NCBI GenBank assembly: GCA_040386975.1
Contig: JAZKEO010000013.1
Span: 74,315 to 138,314 of the forward strand
DNA length: 64,000 nucleotides
Direction of reading: 5' to 3'
DNA from: M2408 sp040386975
GTDB taxonomy: Bacteria; Bacteroidota; Bacteroidia; Flavobacteriales_D; Crocinitomicaceae
The first letter of the stretch is position 1. Every line of letters starts with the position of its first letter. The translations under genes were made by a program, and so were the position numbers. This document shows, one piece after another, positions 26,482-35,430 of the stretch. The notes under the pieces are model-generated. The model made no database searches. It was not told the origin of the DNA and saw only the letters and a list, made by a program, of their open reading frames with translations.

Positions 26482-26512
26482 TTTCTTTTTATCTTTTCAT
26501 TTCAGTAAGAAT

Positions 26513-29191
26513 ATGTGGCAAAAAATTGCTAATTTAATTTTAAGAAATCGTTGGTTTATAATCATTGTTTTATTCATTTTAACAGGGTTTTTTGGTTATT
26601 TTGCCGTTACAGGTTTAAAAATTGACAACAAATATGGGAACATGCTACCGAAAGATTCGGCTGCACAAGCAAGTTATTTGAAGTTCAAAAAAATGTTTGG
26701 CGAAGACGGTTCAACACTTGTCATTGCTATTCAATCAGATTCTTTATATTCAGAAAAAACATTTAAAAAGTGGAAAGAATTAGGTGATTCTATTTTGCAA
26801 TTTGACGGGGTAGAAAATGTTGTTTCGGAAGCAACCTTGTTTACCATTCACAACAATACGACTTTATCAAAATTTGAGGCAAAACCAATTTTTTACGATA
26901 AAACTTACCGTGAAAAAAGCATCGATTCGATTCAAAAAGAAATAAAAAACAATCCCCTTTACAAAGACATTCTTTACAACGACAAGAACAACGTTACCTT
27001 GATGATGATTGGTTTGGATGAAGAATTTCTTACAAATCAAAAAAAATCGGGAGTTGTTTTAGACATCGAAAACCTAGCAAAAAGTTACGAGAAAGAATTT
27101 GGGAAAACCTATTTTGCTGGATTGCCTCACATTCGAATCATTATTGGGAAACGAATTATCAATGAAATGTATTTTTTCATTGGTCTGACAATTTTAGTTA
27201 CTTCACTTATTTTATACCTGTTTTTTAAATCGCTAAAAGTTGTTATGCTTTCCAATATTGTGGTATTTGTTGCCGTGATTTGGTCTTTGGGAAGTATTGC
27301 GATTTTTGATTTCAAAATTTCCATCATGATGGCTTTAATTCCGCCATTGATGATTATTATTGGAATACCCAATTGTGTATTTTTGGTGCTCAAATTCCAT
27401 CAGGAAGTCAAGAAAAGCAAGAATAAAATAAAAGCTTTAGCTTCAGTTATTACAAAAATTGGTTTCGCGACTTTCTTAACAAATTTCACGGAAGCGATTG
27501 GTTTTGCGACATCTATTTTTACAAATTCTGAAAAATTAATGGAATTTGGAATCATCGCATCTTTAAACATCATGGTAGTTTTTGTTTTGTCAATTACCAT
27601 CATTCCTATTTTAACTTCGATTTCCAAGCAACCGAAAGCAAAACATTTAAATCACTTAGATACGAAATATGCTAATTTAATGGTCGAAAAAATCATTTAT
27701 TTAGCGACGCATAAACGTAAGTTGATTTACGGGATTTCAATCGGTATTATTGCGATAAGTGTTTTTGGAATTACACGAATTAAGGCAACTGGAAACATTA
27801 CGGGAGATTTACCCAAAGGAGATATTATTTTAACTGATCAACAGTTCATTGAATCCAATTTTGGTGGTTCGATTCCCTTTGAAATTATTGTAAATTACAA
27901 GAATCAAGGAAGACTTTTCCAGAATGAAACAATGGAAAAGATTGATTCCATTCAGAGGAGATACAACAAGAACGGACATTTTTCAAAAAGTTTATCTTAC
28001 ATTGATTTCATAAAAGTCATCAACATGGCTTATTATGGGAATAACCCAGAGCACTATAAAATTTTCTCAAACAAGGACAAATTACGAATCAAAAAGTACT
28101 TAAAACAGAAAAATAGTGACGCTGAAAATTTTGACATTTCAAACACAACGACAAGTAATTTTTCTTTAAAAGAACTTGTTGACACTACGTCTCATTCCAT
28201 TCGTATCAGAACACAAATGAAGGATTACGGTTCGTATGTTGTTGCAGATCGCGTTAAAGTAATGAGGAGAGAAGTGGATTTAATTTTAAATCCTGAAAAA
28301 CCTTTGATTGAAAAACACTATGCTCAAGTTTTAAAAGGAAAGAAAAATTACATCGATTCAATTCTTTTAAATAATCCGGGAGTTTACAATAATTTGACAG
28401 AAATTCTGAGTAAAGGAAACGCTGAAACACAAAATAGTTTTGATTTAGATGCTGAAAAAATCAAGAGCTATTACACTAAAAATTCCTTTAATAAAGATTT
28501 ACGACTAGCAATTGACGATAAATATTTCACGACAACTTTTACGGGAACATCAGTCATTGCTTCACAAGGAACGCTTTATTTGGTGAATAGTTTGACATCA
28601 AGTATACTTTTTGCAATTCTTTCGATTTCACTTCTGATGGCAATTTTATTCCGTTCGTGGAGAATGGTAATTATTTCCATGGTTCCAAACTTAATTCCAT
28701 TGTTATTTACTGCGGGAATTATGGGTTGGTTTAATATTCCATTAAAACCTTCGACCTTAATTATTTTCAGTATCGCATTAGGGAACTCAGTTGATGAAAC
28801 GATTCGTTTTTTAGCGAAATACAGACAGGATTTGAAAACTCAAAAATGGAGTTTGAAAGAATGTGTTATCTTATCAATTCGGGATTCTGGTTTAGGGATT
28901 TTCTATACTTCCGTGATTTTATTTGCTGGATTTTCCGTTTTTAGTTTTTCTCAATTTGGAGGGACTCAAGCTTTAGGATTGTTGGTTTCATTGACACTTT
29001 TTGTAGCGATGATTACAAATTTAATTTTGCTTCCATCTTTGTTGTTGACTTTAGACAGATTATTGACTACAAAATCGTTTGAAGAACCATATTTCGAGAT
29101 TTTTGACGAAGATTCTGATATAGAGTGGAATGATTTAAAAATTGAAGAAAACGGACAGGAAACACAGGAAGTAAAAGAGGTTTTAGAATAA
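26513..29191 (+). CDS. RND/MMPL-type transporter
   Basis: An 892-residue inner-membrane protein with about 12 membrane segments in two similar halves. Each half starts with one helix, then a large periplasmic domain (about residues 35-210 and 425-690), then five helices. The second half contains STLIIFSIALGNSVDETIRFL, typical of the MMPL/SSD group of proton-driven RND exporters, which move lipids or hydrophobic compounds. The substrate is unknown. The polyprenyl synthetase gene starts 9 bp after its stop, so the two are cotranscribed; a link to isoprenoid lipids is possible but is inference. Confidence 0.9.
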   Translation: MWQKIANLILRNRWFIIIVLFILTGFFGYFAVTGLKIDNKYGNMLPKDSAAQASYLKFKKMFGEDGSTLVIAIQSDSLYSEKTFKKWKELGDSILQFDGVENVVSEATLFTIHNNTTLSKFEAKPIFYDKTYREKSIDSIQKEIKNNPLYKDILYNDKNNVTLMMIGLDEEFLTNQKKSGVVLDIENLAKSYEKEFGKTYFAGLPHIRIIIGKRIINEMYFFIGLTILVTSLILYLFFKSLKVVMLSNIVVFVAVIWSLGSIAIFDFKISIMMALIPPLMIIIGIPNCVFLVLKFHQEVKKSKNKIKALASVITKIGFATFLTNFTEAIGFATSIFTNSEKLMEFGIIASLNIMVVFVLSITIIPILTSISKQPKAKHLNHLDTKYANLMVEKIIYLATHKRKLIYGISIGIIAISVFGITRIKATGNITGDLPKGDIILTDQQFIESNFGGSIPFEIIVNYKNQGRLFQNETMEKIDSIQRRYNKNGHFSKSLSYIDFIKVINMAYYGNNPEHYKIFSNKDKLRIKKYLKQKNSDAENFDISNTTTSNFSLKELVDTTSHSIRIRTQMKDYGSYVVADRVKVMRREVDLILNPEKPLIEKHYAQVLKGKKNYIDSILLNNPGVYNNLTEILSKGNAETQNSFDLDAEKIKSYYTKNSFNKDLRLAIDDKYFTTTFTGTSVIASQGTLYLVNSLTSSILFAILSISLLMAILFRSWRMVIISMVPNLIPLLFTAGIMGWFNIPLKPSTLIIFSIALGNSVDETIRFLAKYRQDLKTQKWSLKECVILSIRDSGLGIFYTSVILFAGFSVFSFSQFGGTQALGLLVSLTLFVAMITNLILLPSLLLTLDRLLTTKSFEEPYFEIFDEDSDIEWNDLKIEENGQETQEVKEVLE

Positions 29192-29200
29192 ACTTATCAC

Positions 29201-30172
29201 ATGCAAGAAGAATTAAAAAGCTTGGCACAAGAGATTGAGTTAAACATTCAAAAGCTTGATTTACCGCAAACACCACAAAATTTATACGAGCCTCTTCGTT
29301 ATTTTTTAAAGTTAGGAGGAAAACGTATTCGTCCAATTTTAACGCTTTTAGGAGTTGAATTGTTTGGCAAAAAAACTTCTGATGCGTTTCATGCTGCTTT
29401 GGCGATTGAATATTTCCATAATTTTTCATTGATTCACGATGATATTATGGACGAAGCGCCTTTGAGAAGAGCTCAGGAAACGATTCACACAAAATGGAAT
29501 ACAAATATTGCCATTCTTTCTGGTGATGTTTTGTTGATAAAAGCGTATCAAGAAATTTGTAAACAAAATCCAAAGCATTTGGCAGAATTAATGATGGTTT
29601 TCAATAAAACTGCCGTTGAAGTGTGTGAAGGTCAACAAATGGACATGGATTTTGAAAACAGAAATTCAGTTTCTGTGAAAGAATACATTGAAATGATTCG
29701 TTTAAAAACCTCTGTTTTGTTAGGTTGTGCGTTAGAATTTGGAGCAATTATCGCTGACGCAAAGGAAGAAGACAAAAAATCTATTTATAGCTTCGGAGAA
29801 AATATTGGTATTGCATTTCAGATTCAAGATGATATTTTAGATTTATACGGAGATGAAGCCAAATTTGGAAAACAAGTTGGTGGAGATATTATTGCAAACA
29901 AAAAAACACTTTTGACGCTTAAAGCTTTTGAATTGGCGAATCCTTTACAGAAAGAGTTTTTACTAAACATAAGCCAAATTCAGGATCCAAAACTAAAAGT
30001 TGAACAAACACATTCGATTTATGCTGAAATTGGCATAAAAGATGCCGTTTTAAAAATCAGAGATTCGTATTTCGAAAATGGCTTGGATGAATTAAACGCA
30101 ATTCATCTTCCTAAGGAATCAAAAGAGAAGTTGTATCAATTGGTGAATTATTTACAGGAAAGGGAAGTTTAA
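29201..30172 (+). CDS. Polyprenyl (trans-isoprenyl) diphosphate synthase
   Basis: Condenses isopentenyl diphosphate onto an allylic diphosphate to build isoprenoid chains. The 323-residue protein has the first aspartate motif HDDIMDEAPLRR (Asp80, Asp81, Asp84), the second QIQDDILDLYGD (Asp210, Asp211, Asp214) and the GGKRIRP substrate motif. The residues before the first motif (IEYFHNFSLIHDD) lack the standard large gap of long-chain enzymes and cannot by themselves define product length; farnesyl or geranylgeranyl diphosphate is likely. It follows the MMPL transporter by 9 bp. Confidence 0.93.
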   Translation: MQEELKSLAQEIELNIQKLDLPQTPQNLYEPLRYFLKLGGKRIRPILTLLGVELFGKKTSDAFHAALAIEYFHNFSLIHDDIMDEAPLRRAQETIHTKWNTNIAILSGDVLLIKAYQEICKQNPKHLAELMMVFNKTAVEVCEGQQMDMDFENRNSVSVKEYIEMIRLKTSVLLGCALEFGAIIADAKEEDKKSIYSFGENIGIAFQIQDDILDLYGDEAKFGKQVGGDIIANKKTLLTLKAFELANPLQKEFLLNISQIQDPKLKVEQTHSIYAEIGIKDAVLKIRDSYFENGLDELNAIHLPKESKEKLYQLVNYLQEREV

Positions 30173-30177
30173 TTTTA

Positions 30178-30318
30178 GTTATGAATTATGAGTTAGAAGT
30201 TATGAGTTGGGATTTAATTCATAATCAAAATTAACTTACTCATAATTAACTGTTGGGAGAAATTGTGTTCCAAAGGTGAATTAGAAGTTTCAAATCTGAC
30301 TGCACTACTAACTCATAA
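30178..30318. repeat. Spacer with repeated ATGAGTT/ATGAATT words
   Basis: Contains TTATGAATTATGAGTTAGAA, TTATGAGTTGGG, and in reverse TACTCATAATTAACTG and CTAACTCATAACT just before the anti-sigma stop. The opposed copies could pair, but no clean terminator stem is evident. Confidence 0.4.
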
Positions 30319-31182
30319 CTACTTCACGTTTCCAATGACACACAAATCCTCTAAATGTGGACTTTCACTTCCGCCCATAGGTTCTAAAGTGATCGCAAAA
30401 GCTTGACTTGATTCAATGGTTTTCATTTCAAGTAATTTTCCTTGTGAATCTAAATCCAACATGCCTGCATCAACAGGTTTTCCATCAACAATTGCCCACA
30501 ATTGATATTGCATGTCTTTTGGTGTTTCTGGCAAGTCAACTTCTGAAATCATGACGTGTTTGTTTTCTTTGTTCCAAAAAACTAAGGCTTTTGCGTTCGG
30601 CTTTTCAGGTACACCAGCCAAAACAATCCGTTCTGTCTGATTATGAGCTAAGAAATTAAGGTAATCTTGTTTTAGTTTTTCACTTTTTTCTATCGTTTTT
30701 GAATTTTTTTCTAGTTCAGCAAAACGTTGATTTATGTCTTTATTTTGAAAATAAAAGTATAATGCAAAACTGGAGGATAAAATAATTAAAGCAAACGAAG
30801 CAGCGTATTTTAACCAGTTTAACTGTACAACTTTAGTTTCTTTTTGAGTGATTTCTTGAATTGTAATGATTTTTGTTTTATCATCAATTGACGCAAATTC
30901 TTTTTGAGGATTTATTGAATTTACATTGTCTGAAACTGAGCCTATCGAAGTTTCGGATTCTGAATTAATTTCGCGCCAAATGTCGGCTTTTAAGTCTTTA
31001 GGTGGTTGAATACTTGACTCTAAAGCAAGAAATTCAAAAGCATCTTGAATAGCACGTACTTCTTCTGCAACACTTGGATTTGTTTTTATCAAACAAGTAA
31101 TCAAAGCATTTTCACTTTCAGAAGTCTGTCCTAAAACATAACTTTCTAAAATTCCAGACGATATGTATTCTTCAATGTTCAC
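30319..31182 (-). CDS. Anti-sigma factor (RskA-like)
   Basis: A 287-residue membrane protein. The N-terminal cytoplasmic part (1-120) starts NIEEYISSGILESYVLGQ, a typical anti-sigma zinc-less helix bundle. One membrane helix (about 124-146) follows, then a short coiled region and a C-terminal domain with the RskA pattern (VFWNKENKHVMISEVDLPETP, YQLWAIVDGKPVDAGMLD, FAITLEPMGGS). It should hold the sigma factor encoded 10 bp upstream inactive at the inner membrane until an envelope signal arrives. Confidence 0.92.
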   Translation of the reverse strand: MNIEEYISSGILESYVLGQTSESENALITCLIKTNPSVAEEVRAIQDAFEFLALESSIQPPKDLKADIWREINSESETSIGSVSDNVNSINPQKEFASIDDKTKIITIQEITQKETKVVQLNWLKYAASFALIILSSSFALYFYFQNKDINQRFAELEKNSKTIEKSEKLKQDYLNFLAHNQTERIVLAGVPEKPNAKALVFWNKENKHVMISEVDLPETPKDMQYQLWAIVDGKPVDAGMLDLDSQGKLLEMKTIESSQAFAITLEPMGGSESPHLEDLCVIGNVK

Positions 31183-31192
31183 TTTTTGTTTT

Positions 31193-31732
31193 TCAATTCA
31201 ATAATTTCCTTAATTCTTGTAAAGCAGCACGCGTTCGTGTTTTTACAGTTCCGAGTGGAATTTCAAATTTATCTGAAAATTCCTGCTGGGTATATCCTTG
31301 TAAATAAATGTATTCAACAACTAATTTATATTCTGGTTTTAATTTATCGACAGTTTCTTTTAGACCAATATTATCAGATTTGTAACTCTCATTAACACTT
31401 GACTCATTATCTACGACACGTTCGTCAATTTGGATTTTGTATTTCACATGTTTTGAACGATTTGAATCAATTGCTGAGTTACGAGCAATGTTTAACATCC
31501 ATGTAAAAATTGTTCCTTTTGAGGTATCATATGAATCTTTATTCTTCCAAATCTTCACAAAAGTATCTTGAAGAACATCGTTTGAGCGATCAGCATCATT
31601 CACAATACGGAAAATGACACCATATAATGCAGCAGAATAATTGTCGTACAAATACGAAAATCCGCTTTCTGAATTCCCTTTAATTAAGGCAACTAACTCT
31701 TCTTCTGATATTTTGACTTTCGTTTGCATCAT
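31193..31732 (-). CDS. ECF RNA polymerase sigma factor
   Basis: A 179-residue extracytoplasmic-function sigma factor. Region 2 (about 20-95) contains YLYDNYSAALYGVIFRI and DVLQDTFVKIWKN, with the promoter-melting FTWMLNIARNSAIDSNR. Region 4 (about 115-179) contains YIYLQGYTQQEFSDKFEIP and a GTVKTRTRAALQELR helix-turn-helix. It is cotranscribed with the anti-sigma gene. A TATTTTTG box lies 7 bases before its ATG. The regulon is unknown; the divergent T9SS gene at 31828 is a candidate (inference). Confidence 0.95.
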   Translation of the reverse strand: MMQTKVKISEEELVALIKGNSESGFSYLYDNYSAALYGVIFRIVNDADRSNDVLQDTFVKIWKNKDSYDTSKGTIFTWMLNIARNSAIDSNRSKHVKYKIQIDERVVDNESSVNESYKSDNIGLKETVDKLKPEYKLVVEYIYLQGYTQQEFSDKFEIPLGTVKTRTRAALQELRKLLN

Positions 31733-31827
31733 TCTTCATCAAAAATAAAGAACTTTCTGAAATAAACAAGAAAAAAGATGTTTTTTAAATAATAATAAGT
31801 AGTTTAGAGAAATTTAAATCAAAAACT

Positions 31828-33243
31828 ATGAATAAAAATTTACTTACTATTGGACTTTTTGTTTTGGGAACAACAATTAGTTTGGCTCAAAGCAAATCTT
31901 TAAAAGAAAAAATCACATCAAAAACATTACAAAATAAGGAAAATTCAATGACTAGAGCAATTGTCTTTCGTCCTGGTTTTGCAATAAATTATTGGTGGGA
32001 TTCATTCAATTCTAATTGGCAACTTAATGATTCAAGTCTTTATCAATATGATTCAGAGGGTTATGAAACAGCTGAATTAAGAAAGATTAACGGTTACATA
32101 AATGGACGTAATCTAAAGACTTATGATGCATCTAATAGATTAACAGAAACATTATACCAATACTATGATAACGTAAACATGATTTATGCTAATTCATCAA
32201 GAGATGTAAAAGTGTATGATGCTCAAGGAAATCAAATTGAAAGTAGATATGATAACTGGAACTCGACTTCAAGTCTTTGGGATATTAGTTCTGGCTATAA
32301 ATATATCAGGACATATGATGCAAATGGCAATATGTTAGAAAGTATTAGTCAAAATTACAATTCATCAAATATGGCTTATGAAAATTCGTATAAATATGTT
32401 TCTACTTTTGATGCTTTTAATAATATACTTACAGATGAAAATTATGATTGGGATGGTACTTCCTGGGTGAAAACAGGTAAAGACACTTATATTTACACTG
32501 CTGGAGTTTTAACCTCTTTCGAATCTCAAAGTTGGGATGGTACAACTTACGTAAACTCAGAAAGGTATATTGATATCGTCTGGGTTGATTGGGTAAATGT
32601 TGATGAATCAGATATTACCTCTTATACAACGCAAGAATGGGATGGAACAACTTGGCAAACAATTTCCAGATTAACAGCAACTTATGATCAGTATGGAGGC
32701 TCAGTTATGATATACGAAGATTATCTTAGTAATGTTTGGACCAATTCAAGTAAATATTCAAGCTCTTATGATTCTTATTCCAATCATTTAGGAGATAAAT
32801 CTGAGAACTGGGTAAATAATACTTGGGTCATCGATTATGAAAGTAAAATTATATACACTTATGATGTCGACGGAAACATGACTCAAAAAATCAATCAATA
32901 TTGGGATGATACAGATATGATTTTGAAGAATCAAAGTCGGAAAGACTACGGAAATTATGCTCAGTATTCCAATTCAGTTTCAATTAATGAGTTGAATAAA
33001 TCAATCGCTGTTAAAGTTTATCCAAATCCAGTAATTTCTAAAGGAACTATTGAGATAAATACAGCAAATTTATCTGATAATGCAAGATTTATTTTGTCTG
33101 ATTTAACAGGAAAAGAAGTTTTAAATTTAAAAGCTACAAATGAATTTTCTTTTGATAGAACAAATTTAAAAAATGGATTTTACACCTTTAAAGTTCTTGA
33201 TAATTCAAATCAATTAACATCAGGAAAAATTATTTTAGAATAA
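31828..33243 (+). CDS. Secreted repeat protein with T9SS type A sorting domain
   Basis: A 471-residue exported protein with a signal peptide (TIGLFVLGTTISLAQ). The middle consists of degenerate repeats of about 40-50 residues with YD-N--T/Y-YD and W-ND/W-G-TW cores (for example YDANGNMLESISQNY, DWDGTSWVKTGKDTY), resembling YD/RHS-type or bacteroidete tandem repeats. The last 75 residues start VKVYPNPVISKGTIEI and end FKVLDNSNQLTSGKIILE, a Por-secretion (type A) C-terminal domain. It lies opposite the ECF sigma operon. Confidence 0.85.
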   Translation: MNKNLLTIGLFVLGTTISLAQSKSLKEKITSKTLQNKENSMTRAIVFRPGFAINYWWDSFNSNWQLNDSSLYQYDSEGYETAELRKINGYINGRNLKTYDASNRLTETLYQYYDNVNMIYANSSRDVKVYDAQGNQIESRYDNWNSTSSLWDISSGYKYIRTYDANGNMLESISQNYNSSNMAYENSYKYVSTFDAFNNILTDENYDWDGTSWVKTGKDTYIYTAGVLTSFESQSWDGTTYVNSERYIDIVWVDWVNVDESDITSYTTQEWDGTTWQTISRLTATYDQYGGSVMIYEDYLSNVWTNSSKYSSSYDSYSNHLGDKSENWVNNTWVIDYESKIIYTYDVDGNMTQKINQYWDDTDMILKNQSRKDYGNYAQYSNSVSINELNKSIAVKVYPNPVISKGTIEINTANLSDNARFILSDLTGKEVLNLKATNEFSFDRTNLKNGFYTFKVLDNSNQLTSGKIILE

Positions 33244-33261
33244 AATTACCTTAATCATTTT

Positions 33262-33293
33262 AAAATCCCAATTCATTTTTGAATTGGGATTTT
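33262..33293 (+). terminator. Intrinsic terminator after the T9SS gene at 31828
   Basis: AAAATCCCAATTC (33262-33274) pairs with GAATTGGGATTTT (33281-33293), a perfect 13-bp stem, six-base loop, then a T run. Confidence 0.85.
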
Positions 33294-33371
33294 TTGTTTT
33301 TAAAACCTAAATCTTTTCAAACAAAATCTGTTTATAACTTAAAAAATCTTATTTCAAGTGAAGCCTTTTCC

Positions 33372-33400
33372 TTGCGAAATTTGTGTACATATTAAATTTG
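33372..33400 (+). promoter_or_regulatory. Promoter directly abutting the OmpA-like gene
   Basis: TTG at 33372-33374, 18 bp, then TAAATTTG at 33393-33400, followed by only AGAC before the ATG at 33405. The expected transcription start coincides with the ATG, so a leaderless mRNA is predicted. Confidence 0.55.
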
Positions 33401-33404
33401 AGAC

Positions 33405-34370
33405 ATGTTCGCTAAAATTATTTCTTTAACTTTATTGATAACACTTGTTTTTGCTTGTGTTCCTGCAAAAAAATACAACGAATTACTTGAAAGAGAAAAA
33501 TTGTGTTCGGAGGAATTGACAAAGTTTAAAAACAGTTCAATTAGCAATGAAGATAAAGCGAAAGAGCTTGCTGCACAATTAGTTGCCTTGCAAAACGATG
33601 TACTTAATTTAAAAGAAGACACTCTTCGTTTGAGTGAAAAACATCGCTTAATTCAAGTTCAATACGATAGAATGGTTTTACAAAACTTGGAATTTGAGAA
33701 AAAGTTGGAAAGCGATAAAACGTCTCGAATTAAACAAACCGGAGCCTTACAAAATGATATTGACTCAAAAAATCTTGAGTTACAGCGTAAAGAAGATGCT
33801 TTAATTGGTTTAGAAACGGAGTTAAAAACAAAACAACGTTTATTAGCAGATCGTGAGAAAAAAGTGAATGAATTGGAGGAAGCTTTAAAACGAAAAGACG
33901 AAGGAATAAAAGCTTTAAAAACCAAAGTTGCAAGTGCTTTGAGAGCTTATGAAAATAAAGGTTTGACTGTTGTTGAAAAAAATGGTAAAATCTATGTGAG
34001 TTTAGATGCAAAATTATTATTCCTTTCAGGAAGCACAGTTGTTGAAGAACAAGGGAAAAAAGCGGTTGTAGATTTAGCAAAAGTGTTGGAAAAAGAAAAA
34101 GATTTGGAAATTATTGTTGAAGGTCATACAGATACCGATAAACTTGAAAGCGCTTCTCATCCAAAAAGCAATTGGGAATTATCTGTTTTAAGAGCAACAT
34201 CAGTAGTTGAAATTATGACAAAAAATTCAAAAATTAATCCTGCGATTTTAATGGCGGCTGGAAGATCTGAATTTCAACCTGTTGATGTGAAAGATAAAGC
34301 TAAAAATCGTCGTATTGAGGTTATTATTTCACCAAATTTGAATGCCCTTTTTGAAATGATTAACAAATAA
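33405..34370 (+). CDS. OmpA-family lipoprotein with coiled coil
   Basis: A 321-residue lipoprotein (lipobox VFAC, Cys18) followed by a long coiled coil (about 25-180, heptad-rich KKYNELLEREKLCSEELTKF and later segments) and a C-terminal OmpA/MotB peptidoglycan-binding domain (about 195-315). The last has the signature VEGHTDTD, NWELSVLRATSVVEIM and KDKAKNRRIEVII with the conserved Asp and Arg that grip diaminopimelate. It should tether the outer membrane to peptidoglycan. There is no other start codon that keeps the signal peptide, which makes the abutting -7 box notable. It converges on the next gene with 4 bp between stops. Confidence 0.92.
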   Translation: MFAKIISLTLLITLVFACVPAKKYNELLEREKLCSEELTKFKNSSISNEDKAKELAAQLVALQNDVLNLKEDTLRLSEKHRLIQVQYDRMVLQNLEFEKKLESDKTSRIKQTGALQNDIDSKNLELQRKEDALIGLETELKTKQRLLADREKKVNELEEALKRKDEGIKALKTKVASALRAYENKGLTVVEKNGKIYVSLDAKLLFLSGSTVVEEQGKKAVVDLAKVLEKEKDLEIIVEGHTDTDKLESASHPKSNWELSVLRATSVVEIMTKNSKINPAILMAAGRSEFQPVDVKDKAKNRRIEVIISPNLNALFEMINK

Positions 34371-34374
34371 TTAA

Positions 34375-35379
34375 TCAAATCAAATCTATTCCTGAAACAA
34401 AAAAGAGAGCTTCAAAAGTAGGCTTTTTTGATTGATCAAATTTTGCAACAACATCAACTTTTGGATTTCCTAAAAAACGTTTGAAAAGTCCCCAAGAAAT
34501 TTTTCTATCAAAACGGTTTAATGCATCTTTCTCGTCAATCCAGAAAAGCAGTAATTTGTAATTTTCTTGAGCTAAAATTCCTTCAAATAATTCACTCAAA
34601 TCGTTCGGATTTCCTGATTCACATGTAATCATATCGGGAACTAAAAAACGATAATTTTTGGGATTTATCAATTTATTTAGAAAAGGAATGAAAGGGATTA
34701 GTTGAACTAAAATTTGACCAAATTTACCAGGTAAACGTTCAATTTTCCAATGTGCTTTTTGAATCCGAGCTGAACAAAGAGTTTTACCTGCATCATTTTT
34801 TAAAAGGTAAAATTTTGTTCTTTTTGGTTGAAAATTTGTGTAAAAGGAATTTTTTTCAAAATAATGATACTTTTGCTCAATTTCACTTAAATCTACTAAT
34901 TCAGAAACATTTTTATTTAGTTTTGGTTTTAACCTTGAAAAAGAATAAGTTATTAATTCTCCGACTTTTTCAAAACCAAAATTTTTTGCCATGTTTCTAC
35001 TTTTTTCATTTTTTGGATCAATGTATGCATAAAAACAATTGATTTCTTGTTTTACTTTCTCATCAAAAAAATTTGATATACTTGATTTTAAATTAGATTT
35101 TTTACTATTTGTGGAACTTTTTTTTGCTTGAAATAGTTGTTCAAAAGCAAAATAGCGGATGTACCAGTTTTCAGCTCTTCGACAAAATGTAATATTCCCT
35201 ATTACTTTGTCATTTCTTTCCAAACTTAAAAACAAAGGATTGTCTAAATCGGCAATTATTTCAGCAGTATTTAAATGTTGATATTTAGCACCATTTGTCC
35301 CTAATGTTGTCTTTTTAAGAAGTGAAAGAATACTTTCAGTCCACTTTTCCCTCAAATAAAACGGTGCTTTTAAATCCAT
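34375..35379 (-). CDS. GNAT-like acetyltransferase-domain protein
   Basis: A 334-residue cytoplasmic protein. Two stretches look like GNAT folds: VIGNITFCRRAENWYIRYFAF with CFYAYIDPKNEKSRNMAKNFGFEKVGEL (residues about 55-155, the SRNMAKNFGF part resembling the acetyl-CoA-binding helix), and a more degenerate C-terminal half. The acceptor is unknown. It lies just downstream of the glycosyltransferase gene (51 bp), so the two may be cotranscribed. Family assignment is moderately sure, the function is not. Confidence 0.65.
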   Translation of the reverse strand: MDLKAPFYLREKWTESILSLLKKTTLGTNGAKYQHLNTAEIIADLDNPLFLSLERNDKVIGNITFCRRAENWYIRYFAFEQLFQAKKSSTNSKKSNLKSSISNFFDEKVKQEINCFYAYIDPKNEKSRNMAKNFGFEKVGELITYSFSRLKPKLNKNVSELVDLSEIEQKYHYFEKNSFYTNFQPKRTKFYLLKNDAGKTLCSARIQKAHWKIERLPGKFGQILVQLIPFIPFLNKLINPKNYRFLVPDMITCESGNPNDLSELFEGILAQENYKLLLFWIDEKDALNRFDRKISWGLFKRFLGNPKVDVVAKFDQSKKPTFEALFFVSGIDLI

Positions 35380-35430
35380 TTTTAGTTATGAATTAGTTGT
35401 TATGAGTACGCAATTTTGTTATCTGTCAAT

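Noticed and set aside
29067..29429. 120-codon antisense frame across the transporter/prenyl synthase junction
   Set aside because: It overlaps two well supported genes on the other strand; the sequence resembles no protein.
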